NCBI GenBank assembly: GCA_023265995.1
Contig: JAHFSA010000008.1
Span: 62,001-126,000 of the forward strand
Length of the DNA: 64,000 nucleotides
Origin: Perlucidibaca sp.
Lineage (GTDB): Bacteria > Pseudomonadota > Gammaproteobacteria > Pseudomonadales > Moraxellaceae
Direction: 5' to 3'
Shown here: piece after piece, positions 1 through 7,657 of the stretch
How the letters are laid out: each line of letters opens with the position of its first letter
How positions within the stretch are numbered: the stretch's first letter is position 1
Translations under genes and position numbers: made by a program
Notes under the pieces: model-generated
Told to the model about the DNA's origin: nothing
The model's input: the letters and a program-made list of their open reading frames with translations, nothing else
Databases searched by the model: none

Positions 1-1946
1 GACGCGCTGGGTGGCATGGGGTCGGCAGCCATCTCGGCGGTACCCGTCTTGGAGAAGACAAAGGCCACTTCCTTGAACTGCGCGACCGTGCGCTCAACCT
101 GCAACTGCATGCTGCTCGATTGCTTGATGCCCGTGCTGGGGATGCGCAGGGCGTGCATGACGATATCCTTTTCATCCAGCGTGGGCACAAACTCCTGGCC
201 CAGCTGAGTAAATACCACCAGCGCCACGGCGAACGCGCCAACGGCTATCGCCATTGCCTTCCTGTGCTGACGCATGGCCCAGTTCAGGGCTGGAACATAA
301 AGCGCATGCGCTTTGGTCAGAAAGCGATTTTCCTTTTCCTCGATGGAGCCCTTGAAGAAGATGCCGACCAAGGCCGGGATCAGCGTCAGCGACAGAATGA
401 ACGCCGCAACCAGCGCCATGATCACCGTGGCGGCCATGGGGTGGAACATTTTGCCCTCGACGCCCTCCAGGGCAAGGATGGGCAAATAGACCGTAATGAT
501 GATGGCCTGCCCGAAAACCGATGGCTGCACCATCTCGCGGGTAGCATGCAGCACTTCGGACAAGCGCTCCTCCAGACTCAACAGCCGGCCGAGATGGTGC
601 TGGCGCGCCGCCAGACGACTCAGGCAGTTCTCGACGATGATGACCGCGCCATCGACGATGAGGCCGAAATCGAGGGCGCCCAGACTCATCAGGTTGCCAC
701 TGATGCCAGCCTTGACCATGCCCGTGCTCATCAGCAGCACGGTGAGCGGAATGACCGCCGCCGTGATCAGCGCCGCACGGATGTTGCCGAGCATGAGAAA
801 GAGCACGACGATCACCAGCAGCGCGCCCTCGCTGAGGTTCTTGACCACGGTCGTCACCGTGGCATTGACCAGCTTGCTGCGATTGAGCACCGTCTGCGCT
901 TCCACATCCGGCGGCAGACTGCGCCGGATCTCAGCCATCTTGTCATCGACCGTCACAGCCACCGTGCGCGAGTTCTCACCGATGCGCATCAGGGCGGTGC
1001 CGACGACTACCTCATGCCCGTTCTCGCTGGCCGAGCCCGTGCGCAGTTCCTCGCCAATCTCGACGCGCGCCAGGTCGCGTACATAGATCGGTGTATTGCC
1101 GCGTGTTGCCACCACCGTGGCGGCGATATCTTCCATGCGCTTGAGGCGACCATCGACACGCACCAGATAGGCCTCGCCACGCTGCTCGACAAAGCCACTG
1201 CCACGACTTTGATTGGCCTTTTCCAGCGTCTCGACCAGATCGGTGACGGACAGATTGTAAGCCCTCAGTCGCAGCGGATCAGGCTGGATGTGATACTGCT
1301 TCTCGAAACCACCGATGCTGTCGATGCCGGCCACACCCGGCAGACCCTTGAGCTGGGGCCGGATGATCCAGTCCTGCACCGTGCGCAGATAGGCCGCCTG
1401 CGCCACTGGCGTGCGCAAATACTCGCCCTCCGGTGTCAGGTAGCTGCCATCGCTCTGCCAGCCCGGCTGCCCATCATTGACCTTCGCTCCTTGACCACCA
1501 GGGTGGGCGAATTTCACCGCCCACATGTAGATCTCCCCTAGACCCGTCGAGATGGCCCCCATGCGCGGTGATGCGTCCTGCGGGAGCATGTCCTTGGCTT
1601 CGCTCAGGCGCTCCGTGACCTGGTTGCGGGCAAAGTAGATGTCCACATCGTCATGAAATACGGCCGTGACCTGCGAAAAGCCATTGCGTGACAGTGAGCG
1701 CGTGGACTCCAGCCCGGAGATCCCGGCCAGTGCGCTTTCAATCGGAAAAGTAACCTGCTTCTCGATATCCTCCGGCGACAAGCCCGGCAGCTCGGTATTG
1801 ATCTGCACCTGATTGTTGGTGATGTCCGGCACGGCATCGATGGGCAGTTTCTGCAATGAGAAAACCCCGAAGGCGGCCAGCAGCAGCACCATCACCAGCA
1901 CGAGGTAGCGATGCGACAGGGAAAAGCCAATAGCGCGATCAAACAT
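1..1946 (-). CDS. czcA: CzcA-type heavy-metal RND efflux pump, C-terminal part outside window
   Basis: Inner-membrane proton-driven pump subunit of a tripartite heavy-metal exporter. Reading leftwards from the ATG at 1946 gives 648 codons with no stop; the family is about 1,040 residues, so the 3' third lies beyond the left edge. The first transmembrane helix is at about residues 12-32. The transmembrane-4 signature DFGLIVDGAVIIVEN is intact and marks the HME family of RND pumps (Zn/Co/Cd/Ni type rather than Cu/Ag). AGGAG lies about 9 bases upstream of the start. The gene follows czcB by 29 bases and is last in the visible czcCBA order. The exact metal cannot be read from the sequence. Confidence 0.93.
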   Translation of the reverse strand, partial: MFDRAIGFSLSHRYLVLVMVLLLAAFGVFSLQKLPIDAVPDITNNQVQINTELPGLSPEDIEKQVTFPIESALAGISGLESTRSLSRNGFSQVTAVFHDDVDIYFARNQVTERLSEAKDMLPQDASPRMGAISTGLGEIYMWAVKFAHPGGQGAKVNDGQPGWQSDGSYLTPEGEYLRTPVAQAAYLRTVQDWIIRPQLKGLPGVAGIDSIGGFEKQYHIQPDPLRLRAYNLSVTDLVETLEKANQSRGSGFVEQRGEAYLVRVDGRLKRMEDIAATVVATRGNTPIYVRDLARVEIGEELRTGSASENGHEVVVGTALMRIGENSRTVAVTVDDKMAEIRRSLPPDVEAQTVLNRSKLVNATVTTVVKNLSEGALLVIVVLFLMLGNIRAALITAAVIPLTVLLMSTGMVKAGISGNLMSLGALDFGLIVDGAVIIVENCLSRLAARQHHLGRLLSLEERLSEVLHATREMVQPSVFGQAIIITVYLPILALEGVEGKMFHPMAATVIMALVAAFILSLTLIPALVGIFFKGSIEEKENRFLTKAHALYVPALNWAMRQHRKAMAIAVGAFAVALVVFTQLGQEFVPTLDEKDIVMHALRIPSTGIKQSSSMQLQVERTVAQFKEVAFVFSKTGTAEMAADPMPPSA

Positions 1947-1975
1947 GGCTTCTCTCCTGGGAAAGGCGCAAACAA

Positions 1976-3184
1976 TCAATCTTCATGTTCGGCCTCCCCC
2001 TTCTTGAGATCAGCCTTGAGCACGAAGACATTGCCGACGGCAAAGCGCTCGCCTGCCTGCAACCCGCTGATCACCTCCTGACGCTCACCACTGCGCCGAC
2101 CGAGCACTACTGTGCGCGGCTCCAGACCATCCGTGTCAGCAACAAAGATGGTCGGTTGGTTCTCCAGCATCTGGATGGCGGATAGCGGAACGCTGAGTGC
2201 CTGCGACACCTCACCCATCTGGATCTGTGCTTGCACGAACTGCCCTGAGCGCCACAGCCCCTGACGGTTGTCGATTTGCACGCGCACCGAGCCGCTACGG
2301 CTGGCCTCATCAAGCTCGGGCTGCACGAAGATCACACGGCCTTCGGTGCTCATGCCCGCCTTGTCCATCACCATGACGGTCTGACCCGCGCGAACCTTGC
2401 CCAGGTCGCTGACTGACACGGCCAGGTCGATCCAGAGGGTCGAGAGATCAGCCAGCCGGAACAGCGGCTTGTCGGATGTCACGGTCTCCCCGATGGTCAG
2501 ATCCTTGGACAGAACCGTGCCTGAGATAGGCGCGCGCAAGGCGTAGCTGGCCAACCGGCCGCCCGGCTTCAGCGCCCTGGCATCCTGCTCACTCATGCCC
2601 AGTGCCAGCAGGCTCTGCAGAGCACTTTGGGTTTCGATACGGGCATCGTTGAGCTCACGACGGGCAGCCAGATAATCCTGCTCGGCGCTGATCTTCTTCT
2701 GCCAAAGGCTTTCTTCCCGGACAAACAATGACTGCGCCAGGGCCTGACGCTCTCTCGCGGCCAGGTAGCGAGCGGCCACATCGGAGAGCTGAGTGCTTTC
2801 GATCACAGCGAGGACTGTGCCAGCCTTGACCTGTGCTCCAATCTGCACCGAGGTGGAGCGCACCATGCCGGTGATCGGAGACAGCACGCGTGCTTCGCGA
2901 TCCGTGTTCAACACCAGCTGACCCGGCAGCGACAAGCCGCTGGCAAAGTTGCCAAGTGCTGCTGTCTCGATACGCAGGCCATTGGCGGCAAGTTGTTCGG
3001 CAGTGAGTTTGATGGCGCCGGCATGACCTTCCTCAGCATGGTCATCAGCTACTGGTGCAGGAGACTCCGCATGGCTTTCATAGCCATGGCTGGCTGGGCC
3101 GTACTCCATCAGGCCCCAGGTCGCACCCGCGCCCGCAGATGCAGCGATCAGCAACGGCAGGGTCTTCTTGAGAGCGATCTTCAT
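1976..3184 (-). CDS. czcB: CzcB-type periplasmic membrane-fusion protein
   Basis: A 402-residue adaptor that links the CzcA pump to the outer-membrane channel. An N-terminal signal/anchor helix (about residues 8-26) is followed by a His/Glu-rich stretch (about 33-56, with HAEEGHAG) of the kind that binds divalent metals in this family. Then come a lipoyl-like half (residues 100-130), a coiled-coil hairpin (about 140-195), the second lipoyl half (APISGTVL) and the beta-barrel and membrane-proximal domains. The C-terminus KGEAEHED is also acidic and His-bearing. Its start overlaps the czcC stop by four bases, so the two are translationally coupled. Confidence 0.93.
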   Translation of the reverse strand: MKIALKKTLPLLIAASAGAGATWGLMEYGPASHGYESHAESPAPVADDHAEEGHAGAIKLTAEQLAANGLRIETAALGNFASGLSLPGQLVLNTDREARVLSPITGMVRSTSVQIGAQVKAGTVLAVIESTQLSDVAARYLAARERQALAQSLFVREESLWQKKISAEQDYLAARRELNDARIETQSALQSLLALGMSEQDARALKPGGRLASYALRAPISGTVLSKDLTIGETVTSDKPLFRLADLSTLWIDLAVSVSDLGKVRAGQTVMVMDKAGMSTEGRVIFVQPELDEASRSGSVRVQIDNRQGLWRSGQFVQAQIQMGEVSQALSVPLSAIQMLENQPTIFVADTDGLEPRTVVLGRRSGERQEVISGLQAGERFAVGNVFVLKADLKKGEAEHED

Positions 3185-4416
3185 GGTGTGTCCCCGGAAA
3201 CAGTTGTACGACCCAGCAGCTCATCAAGCGCGGCATCGTTTTTGTGATAAGAGATACGAGCGGCGAGATACACGCCCTGAGACTCGATAAGGCTGCGCTG
3301 GGCATCGAGCAGGTCAATCAGCGAGAACTTGCCGGCGCGATAGCCTTCGCGGGTCGCCTCCAGCGCCTCGCTGGCTATGCGCAGCACCTCGTCTCGCAGT
3401 TGCAGTGCTTCCTGATAGCCGGCCTCACGCTGCACCAGCAGCTGGTCACGCTGGCGCTGCAGTTGCTGACGCGCCGCCACCAGACCTGCCTCGGCCGCTG
3501 TCAGCTCGGCTCGCGCGCTGCGCACAGTGCCCTGATTGCGATCAAACAAGGGGATGGGGATGGAAACACCAAGCAGCACGCTCTGCTCGCGAGTCACCGC
3601 CTCGCGCTTCATGCCAGCTGACAGCGTGAAATCCGGCAGACGCTGCGCTTCGGCCAGGTTGACCGCTGCCTGTTCACGCTGGATGCGTACCTGTAGCTGC
3701 TTCATGTATGGGCTGGTACCCAGCGTGTCCGGTTGAGCCGACAACGCATCCGGCAGCGTCAAGGTATCCAGCAAAGACGCTTCAAGCTGGCTCTCACCCC
3801 ACAGGCTGGCCAGTTGTCGGCGAGCGAGCTGACTCTCCTGGGCCGCCTGTCGTGCCGCGCGGCGCGCGCCTGCCAGGGCGACATTCGCGCGCGACAGCTC
3901 AATGGGAGACACCTTGCCAGCCGTGACCCTGACAGCCACGGCATCTCGAAGCTGCTGCGCCAACACCAGATTTTGCGCAGTGGCAGACTGTTTTTCTGTA
4001 GCCGCCTGCGCATCGACATAGCTCTCTCGCGTGATGCGAATCAGGCGCAGCCTTTCGATCTCTGCTTCCAGCGCGGTCAGCGTACGCTCCTCTCCAGCAA
4101 CAGATTGCCTGGCGCTGCGTTTGCCGGGCAACGAAAAACGCTGGCTCAGGCTGTAGGTCGTCGTGGCGCTGCCTGCCGAACGGCTGGTGTCACCGGCAAA
4201 GTCTTCCAGCAGGTAGTTCACTTCGGGGTTGGGCAGCACGCCTGCCTGGGTGACACGCCCTTCGGCGGCCTCCTGCAAGGCTTTGCTGAGCGTGATTTGC
4301 GGGTTCTTCTCCAGCACCCGGCGAGTGGCGTCCGACAGACTCAGGCTGTCGGCATGGAGCGGGCCAGCGCATAGCGCGGCTAGGAGGGATACAAATACAA
4401 CAAAAATACGAGACAT
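3181..4416 (-). CDS. czcC: CzcC-type TolC-family outer-membrane channel
   Basis: Outer-membrane efflux protein with two OEP repeats, forming the exit duct of the Czc complex. The start at 4416 (MSRIFVVF...) is preferred over an in-frame ATG twelve bases upstream because GGGAG sits about 7 bases before it. This gives 411 residues with a signal peptide of about 22 residues ending LHA. Long Ala/Gln/Arg-rich helices dominate the rest, as is normal for the family. The product would act with CzcB and CzcA encoded just downstream. No regulator (czcRS or merR type) lies in the visible part of the cluster. Confidence 0.9.
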   Translation of the reverse strand: MSRIFVVFVSLLAALCAGPLHADSLSLSDATRRVLEKNPQITLSKALQEAAEGRVTQAGVLPNPEVNYLLEDFAGDTSRSAGSATTTYSLSQRFSLPGKRSARQSVAGEERTLTALEAEIERLRLIRITRESYVDAQAATEKQSATAQNLVLAQQLRDAVAVRVTAGKVSPIELSRANVALAGARRAARQAAQESQLARRQLASLWGESQLEASLLDTLTLPDALSAQPDTLGTSPYMKQLQVRIQREQAAVNLAEAQRLPDFTLSAGMKREAVTREQSVLLGVSIPIPLFDRNQGTVRSARAELTAAEAGLVAARQQLQRQRDQLLVQREAGYQEALQLRDEVLRIASEALEATREGYRAGKFSLIDLLDAQRSLIESQGVYLAARISYHKNDAALDELLGRTTVSGDTP

Positions 4417-4480
4417 GATGACTCCCATGCAGACGGAAGAATGCAGGCCAAGGCCTGCCTCCAGCGATCAGCAAGAAGCA

Positions 4481-4891
4481 TCAAATGAGCAGATAGGCGG
4501 TTTCGCGAATGACGACAGAAAACGAGGGGATCGGTGGCCCGGTGGCATCTGGTTTGGCAGGACGATAGGTGGATGGTGCGGGCAGCAGCCAAGTCAGCGC
4601 AGGAACAATGCAGGCGACTTGCAGGTCAGCGAGTTGCAGCTTCGAAGGAAGGGGGGAGTGATCGTCATGCCCATCCTGGGCGGGGAGATCAATGCAGGAC
4701 TTGCCTGTGGCCTGCTCCAGTGCCTTGGTGGCGCAAGGCTCGCCAGCCTTCTCAAACGCCACATGCCCTGTCGGCTCCAGGCAGATGGTGTCTGCCAGAG
4801 CGGCACATGCGCCAAACGACCAATGCAGGAACATGACCACCATCAATGATAGTGACCAACGACGCTTGGCTTGTGGTCTGACAGTGGGCAT
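4481..4891 (-). CDS. Small exported Cys/His protein upstream of czcC (CzcI-like position)
   Basis: A 136-residue protein whose N-terminus carries a basic stretch and a hydrophobic segment (about residues 13-33) typical of a signal peptide. The mature part has several cysteines and an HDDH cluster, then a Pro-rich second half. It is the first gene of the czc cluster, 64 bases ahead of czcC. The position matches the small czcI-type genes seen in other czc operons, but I do not recognise the family from sequence. A periplasmic metal-binding or metal-sensing role is inference. The start is uncertain because the Shine-Dalgarno sequence is weak. Confidence 0.6.
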   Translation of the reverse strand: MPTVRPQAKRRWSLSLMVVMFLHWSFGACAALADTICLEPTGHVAFEKAGEPCATKALEQATGKSCIDLPAQDGHDDHSPLPSKLQLADLQVACIVPALTWLLPAPSTYRPAKPDATGPPIPSFSVVIRETAYLLI

Positions 4892-5001
4892 TGGTTATAT
4901 GGCTTCTTAACTGGCTAAAAGGCTAGCAGGCAACAGAGGATGTGTCACGCCATAAGCTGTTTGTTAATCCTTGGTGACGCCGTGGCAGAGTGCTCTGACC
5001 A

Positions 5002-5017
5002 TGTGATTCGTATCACA
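5002..5017. promoter_or_regulatory. CRP/Vfr-like operator palindrome
   Basis: TGTGA-N6-TCACA, a perfect match to the CRP half-site spacing, extended to ATGTGA...TCACAT at 5001-5018. It lies 111 bases upstream of the small exported protein that opens the czc cluster. That distance would suit activation or repression of the leftward transcript. Whether CRP, Vfr or another family member binds is not shown. Confidence 0.5.
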
Positions 5018-5512
5018 TACAGATTGGTCAGCTTCTGTGGCGGAGCTGGTCAGCGTCTATGATTAGCGGTGGTCACTTGAGTTGGCAGGTAGTGGTCAAC
5101 TAACTGGCGATACGTACTTGGAGTCTCAGCTACATATGACGAGTCTTCGATCGTGCTGAGCTCACTAACGGCAGAGTCCATGCTTCACCTTCAGGAGATG
5201 TATCGAGCCATGGGCATCATAAAATGATGCGGCAAAATCCGTCGCCATAAATATATTTGAAATCTCCCCCTTGATTATTTGATTTCGACCACCATTAGTT
5301 AAGTTATGTAGGGAGGGAGAGTCGAGCCGACTAGCGGTGACTCAAAAACCTCCCCACTGCACCCACACATCTGCTCTTAAGCAATCTGCAGCTACCAACT
5401 TAGTCGGTGGCTTGCTGAAGCTTTGCCCGGATTTCGTGTGATGCCACATGATGACCCAGTCTGAACCTTAACGATCAAGTTGTGAAGATTAGTCCGAAGC
5501 ACCGCGAGGACT

Positions 5513-5541
5513 GTGGCAGTCGAAGACTGCCACCTGAGTGG
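5513..5541. repeat. Hairpins upstream of the HUH endonuclease gene
   Basis: GTGGCAGTC-GAA-GACTGCCAC is a perfect 9-bp stem with a 3-base loop (5513-5533). It overlaps a smaller CCAC-CTGA-GTGG hairpin (5530-5541). The pair sits about 40 bases before the HUH protein start. HUH enzymes commonly recognise such single-stranded hairpins, so this is a candidate recognition or origin site. There is no T-tract to make it a terminator. Confidence 0.45.
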
Positions 5542-5578
5542 ACCACATACAAATTAAACATATTAATAGGAATACATT

Positions 5579-6205
5579 ATGCTTCAATCAACAACATCAC
5601 GCCTGTCCCACGCCACAAGTCAGGCCACACAGACGATACATATGACCCATAGTGAGATGATAAAGCTCAAGTACAGAGGCGCTCTAATAGCAATGCTAGG
5701 ATCATTCGCTCCAGACTACATGGTTACACTAACTTTTCGCAGAAAAATCAAACGAGACCTCTTCGACAAAATAATTAAAGATTTTACCTTTAGACTGCAC
5801 AACACGATTTATGGAGATAAATCTGAAAAAGCCGTGTCAGCGTATCTCTGCTGCGAGTATAAAACCTCTACAAACCTGCACCTCCATATGCTGATTAAAG
5901 ATCCTATGAGAACCATGTCGGCAGCCAGGTTAGAGATGTTTAATGTCCTGAAAAATCCGCTCTACCTTTCCCAGATTATTCGAAGATGCTGGATCGAAGC
6001 AGGAGAGCAGTATGGTCGTATCACTGGCGACCCAAAGAAAACATCTCGGCAATCAGAATGGTTTCAAACTGTAGATGACCCATTTGAGGCCGCAGAATAC
6101 TGCACCAAGGAGGTCAAGTACGGCAACGAGGACCTGATTAACTGGATGTACTCGACACCCAAGGGGCGTAGGCACCGCAACAAACGTAGTCCCGTTACCC
6201 ACTAA
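5579..6205 (+). CDS. HUH-superfamily Rep/transposase-like endonuclease
   Basis: A 208-residue protein with the three ordered motifs of HUH single-strand endonucleases: a hydrophobic-T strand (MVTLTF, residues 48-53), the metal-binding HUH element LHLHMLI (His101, His103), and a Tyr-x-x-Lys helix (EYCTKEVK, Tyr174 and Lys177) suited to a covalent 5'-phosphotyrosine intermediate. It resembles rolling-circle Rep proteins more than long IS200-type transposases; exact family placement is uncertain. No helicase domain is attached. It stands alone at the left of the defence region, with hairpins on both sides (5513-5541 and 6237-6265). The start has AGGAA 6 bases upstream. Confidence 0.65.
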   Translation: MLQSTTSRLSHATSQATQTIHMTHSEMIKLKYRGALIAMLGSFAPDYMVTLTFRRKIKRDLFDKIIKDFTFRLHNTIYGDKSEKAVSAYLCCEYKTSTNLHLHMLIKDPMRTMSAARLEMFNVLKNPLYLSQIIRRCWIEAGEQYGRITGDPKKTSRQSEWFQTVDDPFEAAEYCTKEVKYGNEDLINWMYSTPKGRRHRNKRSPVTH

Positions 6206-6236
6206 CACGATCACAGCACACCTCAGCACGAAGCCC

Positions 6237-6265
6237 GCTCCTACGGGAGCTCGGTGTGCAACCGA
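6237..6265. repeat. Tandem back-to-back hairpins, REP-like
   Basis: Two adjacent stem-loops, GCTCC-TACG-GGAGC (6237-6250) and TCGGT-GTGCA-ACCGA (6251-6265), start 31 bases after the HUH gene stop. The flank (CGAAGCCCGCTCCTACGGGAG) resembles Pseudomonas-type REP palindromes. No T-run follows, so a terminator role is less likely than a recognition site. Confidence 0.45.
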
Positions 6266-6301
6266 GGGCCATCCAAACCAACGTGAGTCCTAGCTCGAAC
6301 A

Positions 6302-7657
6302 TCACGCCTCTAAAGGTGGACGCTTCGGGTCGTATGAAATGAACGCAAAAGGAGATAGAGCACTCCGGTCTACCAGTGTCCGCAAAAATGGGAATGCAGC
6401 CTCGCGATGCATCTGTAGCGTAGCAGCCTCTAAGTCAAATGGCAGAACCCACAACCTTAGCTTGTCGTCAAAGTCGAAAGGCTCAAAAGCACCTACAAAG
6501 CGACTATGCCCCGGGTAGATCAGTGCCATCTCACCCTGTCCTTTCAGATACTTCTGCCCATAGGCATATAGCTGATAGAAGTCCGCCTGGCTGAGGCTAT
6601 AGTTCTTGCCTCGCTGCGTAGCATCGATGTGCTTCCACTTGGTATCAAGAATCCAGCGTTGCTCGCCCCGCTTAAGCAACAAGTCCGGCTTGAGACAGAA
6701 CACATCACGCCCCTCTTGCTCGCACAGATACAGACTCTTAGCCTGTGTCGTCAGCGTTGTATCAGCAGCCAAGTTGCGCCTTACCCAAATGGCAACGTAC
6801 TGCTCGAACAGCCTCTCCATGGGGAATAGCATGCTTATGCCTCTCCACTCTCCAGCCACTGCAAGTGGCATCTGCTGTCGAAGAATGAGCTCGCACCAAG
6901 GCTTCACCTGCTGGTAGTGCGCCATCAGTCGATCGCTTTGCCAGGCTCTAAAATCATTCTGAATTTGTCGACTGGTCGGAACCTCTTGAAGTAGCCCTCT
7001 CAGCTCATGCGCCAGACGCCAGTTCGTCGCATCTTGGGTAGATGCACAGACATGTTCTAAGGCTGTTTTGAGAAGACGGTTCTCGGCGCGATCAGGCGCG
7101 AAGACGTCGTAGCGGATCTGAAAAAGATGGCGACGTGAAGCCGGTTGGCGCATCTGAGCGGCAACATTCAATTGCCCCTTCAGAAAGCGCTCCTCTGCCT
7201 CGAGGCGCTGGTAGTCAAAGCGCAGGCCACGCTTGATCACATGATCGAGCGCCTCGAGAAATTGCCGCATGACCCACTCGGACAATGGCGCCTTGAACAG
7301 CGCCAAATCTGCAGGTCCGACCTCTCGTGGCTTGATGCTCACGCAGGCCTGGATCATGCGGCAAAGCAACGCGCGGCTGCTCACCAGCTGCTCTTGGCCA
7401 CTTCCCTCGTCAATGTGCTTGGGGAGGATCTCAATGCGGGTGCCGCATGGTGACTCCAACACCCCAACGTAGCTATCAAGCTTTAACCACCGCCGACCAC
7501 CTACCTGAACTAATGCAGCCCCAGCCCTCGTAAAGGACTCATTGAGCCGACATAGCCAGTCAAAGGCCGTTGTTGAGATCTGTGCACGATCAAGCGTCGA
7601 CTCAACCACATCTGTGGTGAGCCGCGCGTACTCGCGTACCGTGATCGTCGGCTTCAC
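6302..7657 (-). CDS. mcrC: McrC-family nuclease subunit of a type IV restriction system
   Basis: A 451-residue McrC protein, the DNA-cleaving partner of McrB. The N-terminal half resembles the McrC beta-rich adaptor region. The C-terminal half carries a PD-(D/E)xK nuclease core, visible as KPDLLL (about 324-329) followed by LDTKWK (Asp338, Lys340), then the helix with SQADFYQLYAYG common in this family. The start is GTG and overlaps the mcrB stop in the string GTGA, with AGAAGGAG just upstream, so translation is coupled. McrBC systems cleave DNA with modified cytosines in a GTP-dependent way; the target preference here is unknown. Confidence 0.9.
   Translation of the reverse strand: MKPTITVREYARLTTDVVESTLDRAQISTTAFDWLCRLNESFTRAGAALVQVGGRRWLKLDSYVGVLESPCGTRIEILPKHIDEGSGQEQLVSSRALLCRMIQACVSIKPREVGPADLALFKAPLSEWVMRQFLEALDHVIKRGLRFDYQRLEAEERFLKGQLNVAAQMRQPASRRHLFQIRYDVFAPDRAENRLLKTALEHVCASTQDATNWRLAHELRGLLQEVPTSRQIQNDFRAWQSDRLMAHYQQVKPWCELILRQQMPLAVAGEWRGISMLFPMERLFEQYVAIWVRRNLAADTTLTTQAKSLYLCEQEGRDVFCLKPDLLLKRGEQRWILDTKWKHIDATQRGKNYSLSQADFYQLYAYGQKYLKGQGEMALIYPGHSRFVGAFEPFDFDDKLRLWVLPFDLEAATLQMHREAAFPFLRTLVDRSALSPFAFISYDPKRPPLEA

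Larger units (their letters stand above)
4892..5578. other. 687-bp intergenic region between czc operon and HUH gene
   Basis: Divergent, lower-GC spacer with no convincing coding frame. It holds a CRP-like palindrome (5002-5017), presumably serving the leftward czc cluster, and a strong hairpin (5513-5533) ahead of the rightward HUH gene. An AGGAA Shine-Dalgarno at 5568-5572 and an AT-rich possible -10 (TATTAA) precede that gene. The mosaic look suggests decayed mobile DNA. Confidence 0.5.

Noticed and set aside
120-1541. Long plus-strand open frame opposite czcA
   Set aside because: Its translation is Arg/His/Gln-rich with no domain, and the opposite strand is a clear RND pump. It is an antisense artefact of biased codon use.
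5170-5227. Short frame MLHLQEMYRAMGIIK in the intergenic region
   Set aside because: It looks vaguely like the start of an IS3-type transposase, but fifteen codons are too few and no terminal repeats are visible.
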